A DNA stretch of 64,000 nucleotides from contig CAKSZX010000001.1 in the NCBI GenBank assembly GCA_934526065.1, positions 300,083-364,082 on the forward strand, read 5' to 3'. Source of the stretch: an uncultured Oscillospiraceae bacterium. Lineage in GTDB: Bacteria > Bacillota > Clostridia > Oscillospirales > Ruminococcaceae. Positions 1 through 8,293 of the stretch are shown here, piece after piece. The notes beneath the pieces are model-generated. The model searched no databases, was not told the origin of the DNA, and was given only the letters and a program-made list of their open reading frames with translations. The translations under genes and the position numbers were made by a program. Numbering within the stretch: position 1 is the stretch's first letter; each line of letters begins with the position of its first letter.

Positions 1-262
1 AGTCCATTTGCATTAAAGCCTCGCCGCCGCTTACGGTTATACCGCCGCCGTTTTTCCAATAACTGCGGTATTTGTACGCACCGTCGAAAACCTCTTGTGC
101 CGTGGCTGTATAAGAGCCCTCTGCCTTGTCGCCCCATGTTTCCGGGTTGTGGCAGTATTTGCAGCGCATGGGGCAGCCCTGTAAGAATACAATGTATCTT
201 ACGCCCGGGCCGTCAACTGCGCCAAAGGTTTCTATGCTGTTTATATTGCCTTTAATTTCCAT
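1..262 (-). CDS. pflA: Pyruvate formate-lyase activating enzyme, N-terminal part (runs off the window)
   Basis: Radical-SAM enzyme that installs the glycyl radical on pyruvate formate-lyase. Read on the minus strand from an ATG at 262, preceded by AAAGGAA, the first 87 codons are present and the rest lies before base 1. The visible part has the family signature: the N-terminal GAVDGPGVRY stretch and the [4Fe-4S]/SAM motif CPMRCKYCHNPE with cysteines 30, 34 and 37 (Cx3Cx2C), then a GGE motif (SGGEAL) that contacts SAM. It lies directly downstream of pflB in the same direction, separated by a strong terminator hairpin, the usual pflB-pflA arrangement. Identification is firm; completeness cannot be judged. 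Confidence 0.95.
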   Translation of the reverse strand, partial: MEIKGNINSIETFGAVDGPGVRYIVFLQGCPMRCKYCHNPETWGDKAEGSYTATAQEVFDGAYKYRSYWKNGGGITVSGGEALMQMD

Positions 263-293
263 AATTTATTTAATATTCCTTTGCTTTTCAGTG

Positions 294-326
294 ATAAAAA
301 AGCCCCGCCTAAGAGGGCAGGGCTTG
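294..326 (-). terminator. Rho-independent terminator after pflB
   Basis: On the minus strand a GC-rich stem (AAGCCCTGCC pairing with GGCGGGGCTT, loop of about 5) is followed by six T. It lies between pflB and pflA, so pflA is probably expressed by partial read-through or from its own start. Confidence 0.85.
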
Positions 327-349
327 AAAGGGGGATAATCCCGGTCTTA

Positions 350-2605
350 TCAGAATTTATCGTGGAAAGTTCTGCTTATAACGTCAAGCTGCTGTTCTCT
401 TGTAAGAGAAATAAACTTAACGGCATAGCCTGAAACACGGATTGTGAAGTTTGCATACTCCGGTTTTTCCGGGTGTTCCATAGCGTCAATAAGTTTGTCC
501 TTGCCGAATACGTTTACATTCAAGTGGTGTGCACCCTGGTCAAAGTAGCCGTCCATAACATTTACAAGGTTTGTGGCTCTTTCGTCATCGCTGTGACCCA
601 AAGCGTCCGGGTTCATAGCCTGTGTATTTGAAATACCGTCCAAAGCCCAGTGATACGGAAGCTTTGTAAGTGAGTTCAATGAAGCCAACAGACCGTTCTT
701 TTCAGCGCCGTATGATGGGTTAGCACCAGGTGCAAAAGGAGTCCATGCCCGACGGCCGTCCGGCAATTCGCCTGTGAACTTGCCGTAAACAACATTTGAT
801 GTGATTGTAAGAATTGATGTTGTAGCCTCTGAATCACGGTATGTGTGGTGCTTCTTGATATCGTCAAGGAATGTTTTAAGAAGCCATACGCCGATGTCGT
901 CTGCTCTGTCGTCATCGTTGCCGTATCTTGGGAAGTCATCGCTGTCACGCTCAAAACCTACTGCAAGACCCTGCTCGTTGCGCTTTACCTTAACTTTTGT
1001 GTACTTGATAGCGCTCAAAGAGTCGATAACATGTGAGAAGCCTGCGATACCTGTTGCAAATGTACGGCGAACATCTGTGTCGATAAGAGCCATCTGTGCT
1101 GCTTCATAGTAGTATTTATCGTGCATGTACTGGATAAGGTTAAGTGTATTTACATACAAACCTGCAAGCCAGTCAAGCATAACCTTGTACTTGGCGATAA
1201 CTTCGTCATAATCAAGGTAATCGGATGTGATAGGTGCGTAGTTCGGGCCAACCTGTTTGCCTGTTCTGATATCAACACCGCCGTTGATAGCGAACAAAAG
1301 TGTCTTTGCAAGGTTTGCTCTTGCGCCGAAGAACTGCATTTCCTTACCTGTCTGTGTTGCGGATACGCAGCAGCAGATTGAGTAATCGTCGCCCCAAACC
1401 GGTTTCATAACATCGTCGTTCTCATACTGAATTGAAGATGTCTTAACAGAGATCATAGCTGCATATTTCTTAAATGCCTTAGGAAGTTTGCTGCTGTAAA
1501 GAACTGTAAGGTTAGGTTCAGGTGAAGGACCCATGTTTTCAAGTGTGTGGAGGAAACGGAAGTCGTTTTTTGTAACCATTGAACGGCCGTCAACGCCCAT
1601 ACCGCCTACTTCAAGTGTTGCCCAAACCGGGTCGCCTGAGAACAATTCATTGTAAGATTTAATTCTGGCAAATTTTACCATACGGAACTTCATAACCATG
1701 TGGTCGATAAGTTCCTGTGCCTCAGCTTCTGTCAACTTGCCGCTTTCAAGATCACGCTGAATGTAAATATCCAAGAATGTTGAAATACGACCTACGGACA
1801 TAGCGGCACCGTTTTGTGTTTTGATTGCAGCAAGGTAGCCGAAGTAGAGCCACTGTACAGCTTCCTTTGCGTCCTTTGCAGGTGCGGAGATGTCATAGCC
1901 ATAAATTTCAGCCATTTGCTTAATGCCCTGCAAGGCTCTTATCTGTTCTGCAAGTTCCTCACGACGACGGATAATGTCATCTGTCATTGTGCCGTCACCG
2001 CAGTTCAGCTTGTCCTCTTCCTTCCAAGCGATAAGCTGGTCGATACCGTAAAGTGCGATACGACGATAGTCGCCTACAATACGGCCTCTGCCGTATGTAT
2101 CCGGCAAGCCTGTGATAATATGGCTGCTTCTTGCCGCACGCATTTCAGGTGTGTAGGCATCAAAAACTGCCTGGTTGTGAGTTTTGTGGTAATCATTGAA
2201 TATTTTGTGAAGCTGAGGGTTTACATGGTAGCCGTACATTTCGCAGGCTTCCTCTGCCATTTTGATGCCGCCGTAAGGCATAAATGCTCTTTTAAGGGGC
2301 TTGTCTGTTTGAAGACCTACGATTTTTTCAAGGTCTTTCAAAGATTCGTCTATATATCCCGGGCCGTAAGAGGTAAGGCCGGATACTATCTCGGTTTCCT
2401 CGTCCAAAACGCCGCCGTTTTCACGCTCGGCCTTCTGCAATTCCTGCAATCTGCCCCAAAGTTTATCAGTGGCATCTGTGGGGCCTTCAAGGAATTCCTC
2501 GTCGCCGTCATATGGTGTGTAGTTGTTCTGAATAAAGTCACGAACATTGCATTCAAGCTTCCAAATACGGCCTTCAAAACCGTTCCATGCATCATTTTTT
2601 AACAT
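350..2605 (-). CDS. pflB: Formate C-acetyltransferase (pyruvate formate-lyase)
   Basis: Cytoplasmic glycyl-radical enzyme converting pyruvate and CoA to formate and acetyl-CoA. The 751 residues match the usual full length (about 760). The C-terminal glycyl-radical motif RVSGYAVKF puts the radical glycine at residue 726, and the active-site cysteines lie in [12 protein letters not shown] at about 411-413. There are three consecutive cysteines where most homologues have two. The start ATG follows AAAGGAGAA on the minus strand. It is transcribed from a near-consensus promoter more than 200 bases upstream, leaving a long leader. Together with pflA and acetate kinase (ackA at 55 kb) it supports mixed-acid style fermentation. 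Codon use (CTT, CGT, GTT rich) fits a highly expressed gene. Confidence 0.97.
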   Translation of the reverse strand: MLKNDAWNGFEGRIWKLECNVRDFIQNNYTPYDGDEEFLEGPTDATDKLWGRLQELQKAERENGGVLDEETEIVSGLTSYGPGYIDESLKDLEKIVGLQTDKPLKRAFMPYGGIKMAEEACEMYGYHVNPQLHKIFNDYHKTHNQAVFDAYTPEMRAARSSHIITGLPDTYGRGRIVGDYRRIALYGIDQLIAWKEEDKLNCGDGTMTDDIIRRREELAEQIRALQGIKQMAEIYGYDISAPAKDAKEAVQWLYFGYLAAIKTQNGAAMSVGRISTFLDIYIQRDLESGKLTEAEAQELIDHMVMKFRMVKFARIKSYNELFSGDPVWATLEVGGMGVDGRSMVTKNDFRFLHTLENMGPSPEPNLTVLYSSKLPKAFKKYAAMISVKTSSIQYENDDVMKPVWGDDYSICCCVSATQTGKEMQFFGARANLAKTLLFAINGGVDIRTGKQVGPNYAPITSDYLDYDEVIAKYKVMLDWLAGLYVNTLNLIQYMHDKYYYEAAQMALIDTDVRRTFATGIAGFSHVIDSLSAIKYTKVKVKRNEQGLAVGFERDSDDFPRYGNDDDRADDIGVWLLKTFLDDIKKHHTYRDSEATTSILTITSNVVYGKFTGELPDGRRAWTPFAPGANPSYGAEKNGLLASLNSLTKLPYHWALDGISNTQAMNPDALGHSDDERATNLVNVMDGYFDQGAHHLNVNVFGKDKLIDAMEHPEKPEYANFTIRVSGYAVKFISLTREQQLDVISRTFHDKF

Positions 2606-3109
2606 ACAGATTCTCCTTTATATGAAATGATGATAAATAAAATTGCTTGCGTGATTTTCACATTTGTTATTAAAGTTATATTCAACGCAAAATCACGGCA
2701 GTATATGTGACACGAAGAAAAGCTCCGGCAATCCGCACACGGTGCAAATATGGTCGGCAGGGCGTTTTATAAACCTACTTAGAAACTATCTTGTGTATTG
2801 ACTATTCACATATCTTGCGGTTAGATTATAACATCCACACTATATGTATGTCAATGAAAAACAGTGAAAATTTTATCGAATTATGTAATCTGCTTTGAAC
2901 ACCTGTTGTATCAATGAAAAATTCTGTGTAAAACGCACAATGAAAATGTTAGCCAAACAGAACATAAACACGGGATAAATCCTATTTTGTTGTAATTAAA
3001 ATTATATTATATCTAACTTGTGAAAATGTTACACAAGTCTATTTATTGTCAATGCCTTGACATAGAATTTGCCATGATTTATAATTTAAGAAAACAAAGG
3101 AGAAATAAA
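2606..3109. other. Divergent intergenic region pflB / amidohydrolase
   Basis: About 500 bases without a convincing gene. It holds the pflB promoter (2825-2854, minus strand), a pflB leader of about 210 nt, a 9-bp inverted repeat in that leader (CGTGATTTT at 2650-2658 and AAAATCACG at 2689-2697), and a second inverted repeat (ACTTGTG at 3016-3022, CACAAGT at 3032-3038) ahead of the amidohydrolase. No RNA family is recognised. Confidence 0.6.
2825..2854 (-). promoter_or_regulatory. Sigma-A promoter of pflB
   Basis: On the minus strand TTGACA (2854-2849) and TATAAT (2830-2825) are separated by 18 bp. The predicted start is near 2818, which gives a leader of about 210 nt before pflB. Confidence 0.8.
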
Positions 3110-4294
3110 ATGGACGCTTTGAATTACGCAAAAGAAATTAAAGAACAAATAACTGCATGGCGCAGAGACTTGCACAGAATTCCGGAATTGGGTCTTGACC
3201 TGCCACAGACAAAAAAATATGTCTGTGAAAAGCTTGACCGGTGGGGCGTGCCTTACACCGAGTACGATGATTGCAGCGGCGTTGTTGCCCTGCTTGGCAA
3301 GCCGGGCAAAAAAGTATTGGCGCTTAGAGCCGATATGGACGCTTTGCCCATAAAAGAGGAAACAGGTTTTGAATATTCTTCAACCAACGAAAATATGCAC
3401 GCCTGCGGCCACGACTGCCACACGGCGATACTTTTGGGAGTGGCAAAGATTTTAAAAGAGCACGAGGACGAGCTGAACGGTCAGGTTAAATTATTCTTCC
3501 AGCCCGGTGAAGAAGGCCCCGGCGGCGCACCTGTTATGATTGCCGACGGCTGTATGGAAAATCCTCATGTTGACAGCATCTACGCACTGCATGTAGGTGA
3601 AATCCCGGAGGGGGCAAAAGCCGGAGACATCACCCTCCACTACGGTGATATCACCGCTGCCGATGACCAGTTTGATTTGTATGTAATAGGCAAGGGCGGA
3701 CATGGTGCGGCACCTCATATGTGCGTTGACCCGGTTGTTGTTGCTACGACTATTATAAATACATTTCAAACAATAGTAAGCCGTGAAATGGACCCTACGG
3801 AGCCTTGCGTTATCACTGTTGCCACATTGCAGGCAGGCAGAGGAGCCGAAAACATAATCAGCGACACCTGCTATATGAGAGGTACGGTTAGAAATGCCAA
3901 TATGAAGAACAGAAACTATGTTCTTAAAAGAATGGAAGAGGTTGTAAAGGGCATTTGTATGGCTATGAGAGCCGATTATAAATGGAAGCTGGACTACGGC
4001 TACCAGCCTGTTGTAAACGACGATGCAATGACCGATAAACTTATTGCTTCTGCCGGCAAAGTGATAGGGGAGGAAGCTATTCATGTAGGCGGAAAGCAGC
4101 AGATGGGCGGCGAGGACGCAGGTTTCTATTACCAGCTTGTACCGGGTTGCTTCTTTAACCTTTGCTGTATTGCACCGGCAAGTGACGGCAAGGTTTATCC
4201 TGCTCACAACTGCCACATGACAGTTGACGACAGCGTGCTTTACAAAGGAACTGCGATTTTCGTACAGGCAGCTTTTGATTATTTGAACAACTGA
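3110..4294 (+). CDS. M20 family metallopeptidase / amidohydrolase (hippurate or N-acyl amino acid hydrolase type)
   Basis: Cytoplasmic zinc-dependent amidohydrolase that removes acyl groups from amino acids or cleaves small amide-linked substrates; the exact substrate cannot be read from sequence. The protein is 394 residues from the ATG at 3110, chosen because AAAGGAGA sits just upstream; an in-frame ATG at 3020 has no such site. Family motifs are RRDLHRIPELG near residue 18, ALRADMDALP at 71-80, HACGHDCHTA at 97-106 (metal ligands C99, H101), QPGEEGPGG at 131-139 and GGEDAGFY near the C-terminus. It stands alone between pflB and the tRNA cassettes and ends in its own terminator. Confidence 0.9.
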   Translation: MDALNYAKEIKEQITAWRRDLHRIPELGLDLPQTKKYVCEKLDRWGVPYTEYDDCSGVVALLGKPGKKVLALRADMDALPIKEETGFEYSSTNENMHACGHDCHTAILLGVAKILKEHEDELNGQVKLFFQPGEEGPGGAPVMIADGCMENPHVDSIYALHVGEIPEGAKAGDITLHYGDITAADDQFDLYVIGKGGHGAAPHMCVDPVVVATTIINTFQTIVSREMDPTEPCVITVATLQAGRGAENIISDTCYMRGTVRNANMKNRNYVLKRMEEVVKGICMAMRADYKWKLDYGYQPVVNDDAMTDKLIASAGKVIGEEAIHVGGKQQMGGEDAGFYYQLVPGCFFNLCCIAPASDGKVYPAHNCHMTVDDSVLYKGTAIFVQAAFDYLNN

Positions 4295-4316
4295 TAAAAA
4301 TAAAATACAAATAAAA

Positions 4317-4341
4317 GGCGAACCAAAGGGTTCGCTTTTTT
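4317..4341 (+). terminator. Terminator of the amidohydrolase gene
   Basis: Stem GCGAACC / GGTTCGC with loop AAAG, followed by six T. Confidence 0.9.
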
Positions 4342-4360
4342 GATGTGAAACAGTTATTCA

Positions 4361-4392
4361 GAAAAGAAAAAAGCCGAGGCTATTGCCCCGAC
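4361..4392 (-). terminator. Terminator of the distal tRNA-Leu
   Basis: On the minus strand GTCGGGGC pairs with GCCTCGGC (two G-U pairs, loop AATA), followed by TTTTTTCTTTT. Confidence 0.8.
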
Positions 4393-4399
4393 CGATTTG

Positions 4400-4486
4400 T
4401 GGTGCGGATAACAAGACTTGAACTTGCACTGCATTTCTACAACTAGCCCCTCAAGCTAGCGCGTCTGCCTATTCCGCCATATCCGC
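4400..4486 (-). tRNA. tRNA-Leu (anticodon GAG), copy 1
   Basis: 87 bases on the minus strand with CCA encoded. The acceptor stem is GCGGATA/TATCCGC, the anticodon stem CTAGC/GCTAG with loop TTGAGGG (anticodon GAG, reads CUC and CUU), a long class II variable arm and the T-loop TTCAAGT. It is identical to the copy at 4741-4827 and has its own promoter and terminator. Confidence 0.95.
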
Positions 4487-4519
4487 ATATTTATATGTTC
4501 CTGTGTGAGAACAAGACAT

Positions 4520-4548
4520 ATGATACCACAAGAAATTATTTTTGTCAA
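4520..4548 (-). promoter_or_regulatory. Promoter of tRNA-Leu copy 1
   Basis: TTGACA (4548-4543) and TATCAT (4525-4520) on the minus strand with 17 bp between. The predicted start near 4513 leaves a 5' leader of about 27 nt. Confidence 0.8.
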
Positions 4549-4710
4549 CTGCAATTTTACAAAACAAAAGATTTTTTGAATTGCTTGTTATCTGTTAAAG
4601 CATAGCGGTGAAAATCAACCTGATTTTAAATCTTTTGCCATTGAAAATTTTTAATAAATAAGTAATTTTATATCGTGAAATTTTCGGTGCTTTAAAATTC
4701 AAACAAAAAT

Positions 4711-4736
4711 AAAACCGAGGAATTATCCTCGGTTTT
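4711..4736 (-). terminator. Terminator of the proximal tRNA-Leu
   Basis: Perfect 11-bp stem AAAACCGAGGA / TCCTCGGTTTT with a short loop; T-rich on the minus strand below 4714. Confidence 0.85.
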
Positions 4737-4740
4737 ACTG

Positions 4741-4827
4741 TGGTGCGGATAACAAGACTTGAACTTGCACTGCATTTCTACAACTAGCCCCTCAAGCTAG
4801 CGCGTCTGCCTATTCCGCCATATCCGC
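4741..4827 (-). tRNA. tRNA-Leu (anticodon GAG), copy 2
   Basis: Base-for-base identical to the copy at 4400-4486, including the encoded CCA. It has its own promoter upstream and terminator downstream, so the pair forms two independent units rather than one operon. Confidence 0.95.
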
Positions 4828-4860
4828 ATATTTATTCTGTCTCATGTGAGAACAGAATAA

Positions 4861-4889
4861 ATGATACCACAGAGTTCGTGTTTTGTCAA
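4861..4889 (-). promoter_or_regulatory. Promoter of tRNA-Leu copy 2
   Basis: TTGACA (4889-4884) and TATCAT (4866-4861) on the minus strand, 17-bp spacer. A palindrome (TTATTCTGT ... ACAGAATAA, 4832-4860) covers the start site. Confidence 0.8.
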
Positions 4890-4904
4890 CAATTTTTTTG
4901 AAAA

Positions 4905-6239
4905 TTATTCGTTTTCTTCACCGCCGGCGATTTGTACCCGGTTGTCAGAGGTGTAATCAAATGTAGAAACATCTTTTAATTTTCTGTTCATTACATTCAT
5001 TCTTGTGCCGGATAATGTATTCAGTTCATCTTGTGCCTTAGACATAATTCTCTTTGTTTTTTCCAATGAATCGCTGAATTTTGCAAATTCCGTTTTAACT
5101 TCCGCCAAAACTTTCCAAACCTCGGCGCTCTTTTTCTGCACCGCAAGGGTCTTAAAGCCCATTTGCAAGCTGTTAAGCAGGGCGGCCATTGTGGTTGGGC
5201 CGGCTATGTTGATTTTTTCCCTTTGCAGTTCCTCGATTAAGCCCATTCTAACAACTTCGGAATACAGCCCTTCGGTAGGCAAAAACATAATGGCAAATTC
5301 CGTTGTGTTAGGCACATCTATATATTTTGTGCTTATGTCCTTTGCAAAGCCTTTAATTCTGGTTTTAAGCTCTTTCTGGGCGTCTTTTACGAAATCCCGA
5401 TTCCGGCTGTCGTATGCGTCAAGCAGCTTTTGATAGGCGTCCAAGGGAAATTTTGCGTCAATAGGCAGGTACACAAAGCCGTTGTCAGACCCAGGCATCT
5501 TAACGGCATATTCAACTCTTTCGGTTGAGCCTTTTTTTGTTATTACATTTGTGTCATACTGTTCCGGGCTTAAAATCTGCTCCAAAATGGAACCCAGCTG
5601 AACCTCTCCCAAAATACCCCTGGTTTTTACATTGGAAAGAACTCTCTTCAAGTCGTCTACGCCGGCACTTACTTTTTGCATCTCACCGAGAGATTTGTAA
5701 ACCCGTTCAAGTCTTTCGCTTACCTGCTTAAAGCTCTCGGTAAGTCGGCTTTCAAGGGTCTTTTGCAGCTTTTCGTCAACGGTGGCACGCATTTCGTCCA
5801 ATTTTTTCTCGTTGTTTTGCTGCAAGTCGGACATTTTCTTTTCCATTGTCCGATTGATTTGCTTCATTTGCTCGTTGTTTTGAGATTGAAAAAAGTTGAA
5901 CCTTTTATCCATGGAATTTGAAAATTCCGCCACGGTTTTTCTCAAATCCTCAATATTTTTGGCGGTATTTTCACGAAAATCACTAAATCGTCTGTCATCT
6001 GCCGCCGCAAGCCTGCTTTGTAAATCCGCCTGTGCGTCGGCATTTTGTTTTAACTGTCTTTGCAAAAAGTCCAAGGTGGAGGCACGGCTTTTTTCGCTGT
6101 TGTCGGCAATGTTTTTTTCAAGCTCCTTAAACTCTTTCCGATTGTCATCTTTTTTCATCCTTGTAAGTGTTAAAAGATTTAAAACTATGCTTACTATGCC
6201 TAAACCGATGGCGATTATTATAAGTGTTTCTGTACTCAT
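4905..6239 (-). CDS. rmuC: DNA recombination protein RmuC
   Basis: RmuC-family protein, linked to genome stability and limiting DNA inversions; the biochemical activity is thought to be nuclease-like. 444 residues: an N-terminal membrane segment (about residues 5-25, IIIAIGLGIVSIVLNLLTL), a long coiled coil to about residue 190 rich in K, E, D and Q, then the RmuC core with GILGEVQLGSILEQIL, VYLPIDAKFPLDAY and FLPTEGLYSEV. It is the last gene of a three-gene minus-strand operon; its ATG lies two bases after the stop codon of the nucleoside hydrolase upstream. The pairing with nucleoside salvage enzymes has no obvious functional reason. Confidence 0.93.
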   Translation of the reverse strand: MSTETLIIIAIGLGIVSIVLNLLTLTRMKKDDNRKEFKELEKNIADNSEKSRASTLDFLQRQLKQNADAQADLQSRLAAADDRRFSDFRENTAKNIEDLRKTVAEFSNSMDKRFNFFQSQNNEQMKQINRTMEKKMSDLQQNNEKKLDEMRATVDEKLQKTLESRLTESFKQVSERLERVYKSLGEMQKVSAGVDDLKRVLSNVKTRGILGEVQLGSILEQILSPEQYDTNVITKKGSTERVEYAVKMPGSDNGFVYLPIDAKFPLDAYQKLLDAYDSRNRDFVKDAQKELKTRIKGFAKDISTKYIDVPNTTEFAIMFLPTEGLYSEVVRMGLIEELQREKINIAGPTTMAALLNSLQMGFKTLAVQKKSAEVWKVLAEVKTEFAKFSDSLEKTKRIMSKAQDELNTLSGTRMNVMNRKLKDVSTFDYTSDNRVQIAGGEENE

Positions 6240-6241
6240 GA

Positions 6242-7213
6242 TCAGTTTGCTCTGTTCTCCTTGTCTCTTGCAAGTTTTTCAATGGCGTCCTTTATCATTT
6301 GTATAAAAGGAACTCTGTCCACATCAAGGGAAACCTGAGCATTGGGCTTTTTGTGCAATGTGTTGTTCACATCGGTAACGGTCATACCGTATGTATATCT
6401 GCCGTCTATATCAACGGTTACATAGTAATCCTTACATTTAACAAGTTCAGGCTTTAAAATCCAGGCAAGAGTCATGCTGTCGTGCATTGCAAGACCGGGG
6501 TTTTTCATTCTTTCACGGTAGTGTTCCGCATAAATGCCGCACATATCGCAGAGAACCTTAGAAATACTGTTGCCGTTTGCCTTGTATTCTTCAAGCTCGT
6601 CAAATCCGATGTAGCCGTTCCATGTGGCGTCAAGACAAGCCATTTTGATGGGAACGCCGGATGCAAAAAGAACATAGGCCGATTCCGGGTCCTGCATTAT
6701 GTTGGCCTCGGAGACAGGGGAGGCGTTGCCTTTTAAGGTGGAACCGCCCATCATAACTATTTCCTTGATTTTAGGCGTAAGTTCCGGGTGGGTCATAATA
6801 AGCGTAGCCACATTTGTCATAGGTCCTACCGGCACAAGTGTAACCGGCTGCCGACTTTGGCGTAGCCGATTTGCCATAAATTCAACTGCGGATACAGGTT
6901 CTATTTTCTTTTTCGGCTTCGGCAAAGGATTGTCTATATCCCCAAGGCCGTCCTTGCCGTGAACTATGCTTTTTTCCGGCGGATTGTAAAATTTTACCAT
7001 AGGCTTTCTCCGGCCTTTTGCAACGGGTATATCCTCTCTGCCGATAAATTCAAGAATTTTAAGTGTGTTCTCGGTTGTTACGTCTATCGGTCTGTTGCCG
7101 TAGGTGGTGGTTATGCCCAAGACATCAAATTCTTCGCTGCCCCGTGCAAGACAAATTGCGAAAGCGTCGTCAATGCCGGTGTCAACATCCATAATAATTT
7201 TAATTTTTTCCAT
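6242..7213 (-). CDS. Inosine-uridine preferring nucleoside hydrolase family protein (second of a tandem pair)
   Basis: Hydrolyses the N-glycosidic bond of ribonucleosides to free base and ribose. 323 residues with the N-terminal calcium-binding motif DVDTGIDD (residues 9-16), the VPVGPMTNVA segment, the MMGGS turn and a catalytic HDS motif (AMHDSMTLAW) near residue 245. Cytoplasmic; no signal peptide. It follows the paralogue at 7224-8168 by 10 bases, so the two are cotranscribed. The two proteins share the family motifs but differ throughout, suggesting different substrate preference rather than a recent copy. Confidence 0.92.
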   Translation of the reverse strand: MEKIKIIMDVDTGIDDAFAICLARGSEEFDVLGITTTYGNRPIDVTTENTLKILEFIGREDIPVAKGRRKPMVKFYNPPEKSIVHGKDGLGDIDNPLPKPKKKIEPVSAVEFMANRLRQSRQPVTLVPVGPMTNVATLIMTHPELTPKIKEIVMMGGSTLKGNASPVSEANIMQDPESAYVLFASGVPIKMACLDATWNGYIGFDELEEYKANGNSISKVLCDMCGIYAEHYRERMKNPGLAMHDSMTLAWILKPELVKCKDYYVTVDIDGRYTYGMTVTDVNNTLHKKPNAQVSLDVDRVPFIQMIKDAIEKLARDKENRAN

Positions 7214-7223
7214 ATCTGTCCTC

Positions 7224-8168
7224 TTAGAATTTTGCTATTGCCTTGCGTATATTGGCAAGGTATTCGTTTTTATCCATACTTATGCACAGGTCAACATTCG
7301 GCAGGCGTTTAAGGTGTCCTTTGTAATCAAAGACCGTCTGCCCCTGGTTTGTACTGCTTTGTGTTTCGCATATAACATAGTAGCTGTTTGTTACAAGACT
7401 TGTGTCCCGGCTTAACAGCGCCCCGGCGATTGTCGGGTCACAAAGCTCTATCTCTAAATTCTCGTCATCGGCGATGCCTTGACTGAGAGTGAATTTTTTA
7501 AAATGGTTATAGAAAGATGTGAGCAACGGCTTTAATCTCGGCGAAATTTCGCACAGAGCTTTAAAGTCGGCGTTCTTTAATTTGTTTTCGGCACAGAAAC
7601 GCAGATCCGACATTGTAATGGGTATTCCGCTTTCCAATACCACATGGCAGGCGTGGGGATCGCCCCAAACATTAAATTCCGCATACTGTGAGTGGTTGCC
7701 GTAATCTCTGGAACCGCCCATCATGTAAATTCTCTTAACGTATTTTGGCAAATCCGGGTATTTCATAAGGGCAAGGGCAATGTTTGTAAGGGGGCCCAGG
7801 GCCACCAAGATAAGTTCGCCTTTTTCCTCTTTGGCAATGTTGTAAATAACATCCCATGCGGCTTTCTCCTCCGGCTTTTTAACGGGGGCAGGCAGAATGT
7901 GACCGCCAAGGCCGTTGCTTCCGTGTACATCGCTTGCGCCCTTAGCCGGTACAATCATAGGCTTATTTGCTCCCTTTGCTACGGGGCAGTCAAGGTTTAA
8001 CAGCTCACACAGTTTAAGTGCGTTTTCGGTTGTACCCTCCAAACCTACATTTCCGTGAGTTGTTGTGATAGCTTTGATTTCGACATTGTCTGAGCCGGCA
8101 AGGGTGATGATGGCGATGCTGTCATCAATGCCCGGGTCGGTGTCGATTATAATCGGTGTTTTTTTCAT
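7224..8168 (-). CDS. Inosine-uridine preferring nucleoside hydrolase family protein (first of a tandem pair)
   Basis: 314 residues with IIDTDPGIDDSIAI at the N-terminus (metal aspartates 11, 15 and 16), VALGPLTNIAL and YMMGGSRDYGN. In place of the usual HD near the C-terminal third it has LCDPTIAGALL, so the active-site base differs from the paralogue. This may mean altered specificity. It is the promoter-proximal gene of the operon that ends in rmuC. The start follows AAAGGAAAGGAA on the minus strand. Confidence 0.92.
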   Translation of the reverse strand: MKKTPIIIDTDPGIDDSIAIITLAGSDNVEIKAITTTHGNVGLEGTTENALKLCELLNLDCPVAKGANKPMIVPAKGASDVHGSNGLGGHILPAPVKKPEEKAAWDVIYNIAKEEKGELILVALGPLTNIALALMKYPDLPKYVKRIYMMGGSRDYGNHSQYAEFNVWGDPHACHVVLESGIPITMSDLRFCAENKLKNADFKALCEISPRLKPLLTSFYNHFKKFTLSQGIADDENLEIELCDPTIAGALLSRDTSLVTNSYYVICETQSSTNQGQTVFDYKGHLKRLPNVDLCISMDKNEYLANIRKAIAKF

Positions 8169-8202
8169 AAAATTCCTTTCCTTTTTGTTTTATATTACAA
8201 AC

Positions 8203-8231
8203 ATTGTAACACATAGCGGCACTTTTGTAAA
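8203..8231 (-). promoter_or_regulatory. Promoter of the nucleoside hydrolase-rmuC operon
   Basis: TTTACA (8231-8226) and TACAAT (8208-8203) on the minus strand with 17 bp between. It is back-to-back with the divergent promoter at 8240-8268. Confidence 0.7.
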
Positions 8232-8239
8232 AGATGTTA

Positions 8240-8268
8240 TTTACATATTTCCGTCATTGTTTTATACT
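8240..8268 (+). promoter_or_regulatory. Promoter of the DUF5685/J-domain operon
   Basis: TTTACA (8240-8245), 17 bp, TATACT (8263-8268), about 20 bases before the GAGAGGA ribosome-binding site. Confidence 0.7.
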
Positions 8269-8293
8269 ATACTTCATTGAGAGGAATGAAGTT

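Noticed and set aside
1814..2602. Long open frame on the plus strand over pflB
   Set aside because: It is antisense to a clearly identified, highly conserved enzyme, has no ribosome-binding site and a cysteine-rich composition typical of antisense frames.
3016..3038. ACTTGTG ... CACAAGT as a Rex (redox repressor) site
   Set aside because: The spacing between half-sites is nine bases, one more than the Rex consensus, and no matching promoter position was found.
4400..4827. Repeated tRNA genes as attachment sites of an integrated element
   Set aside because: Only about 250 bases lie between the copies, and there is no integrase or foreign gene; tandem duplication is simpler. The same holds for the tRNA-Gln pair.
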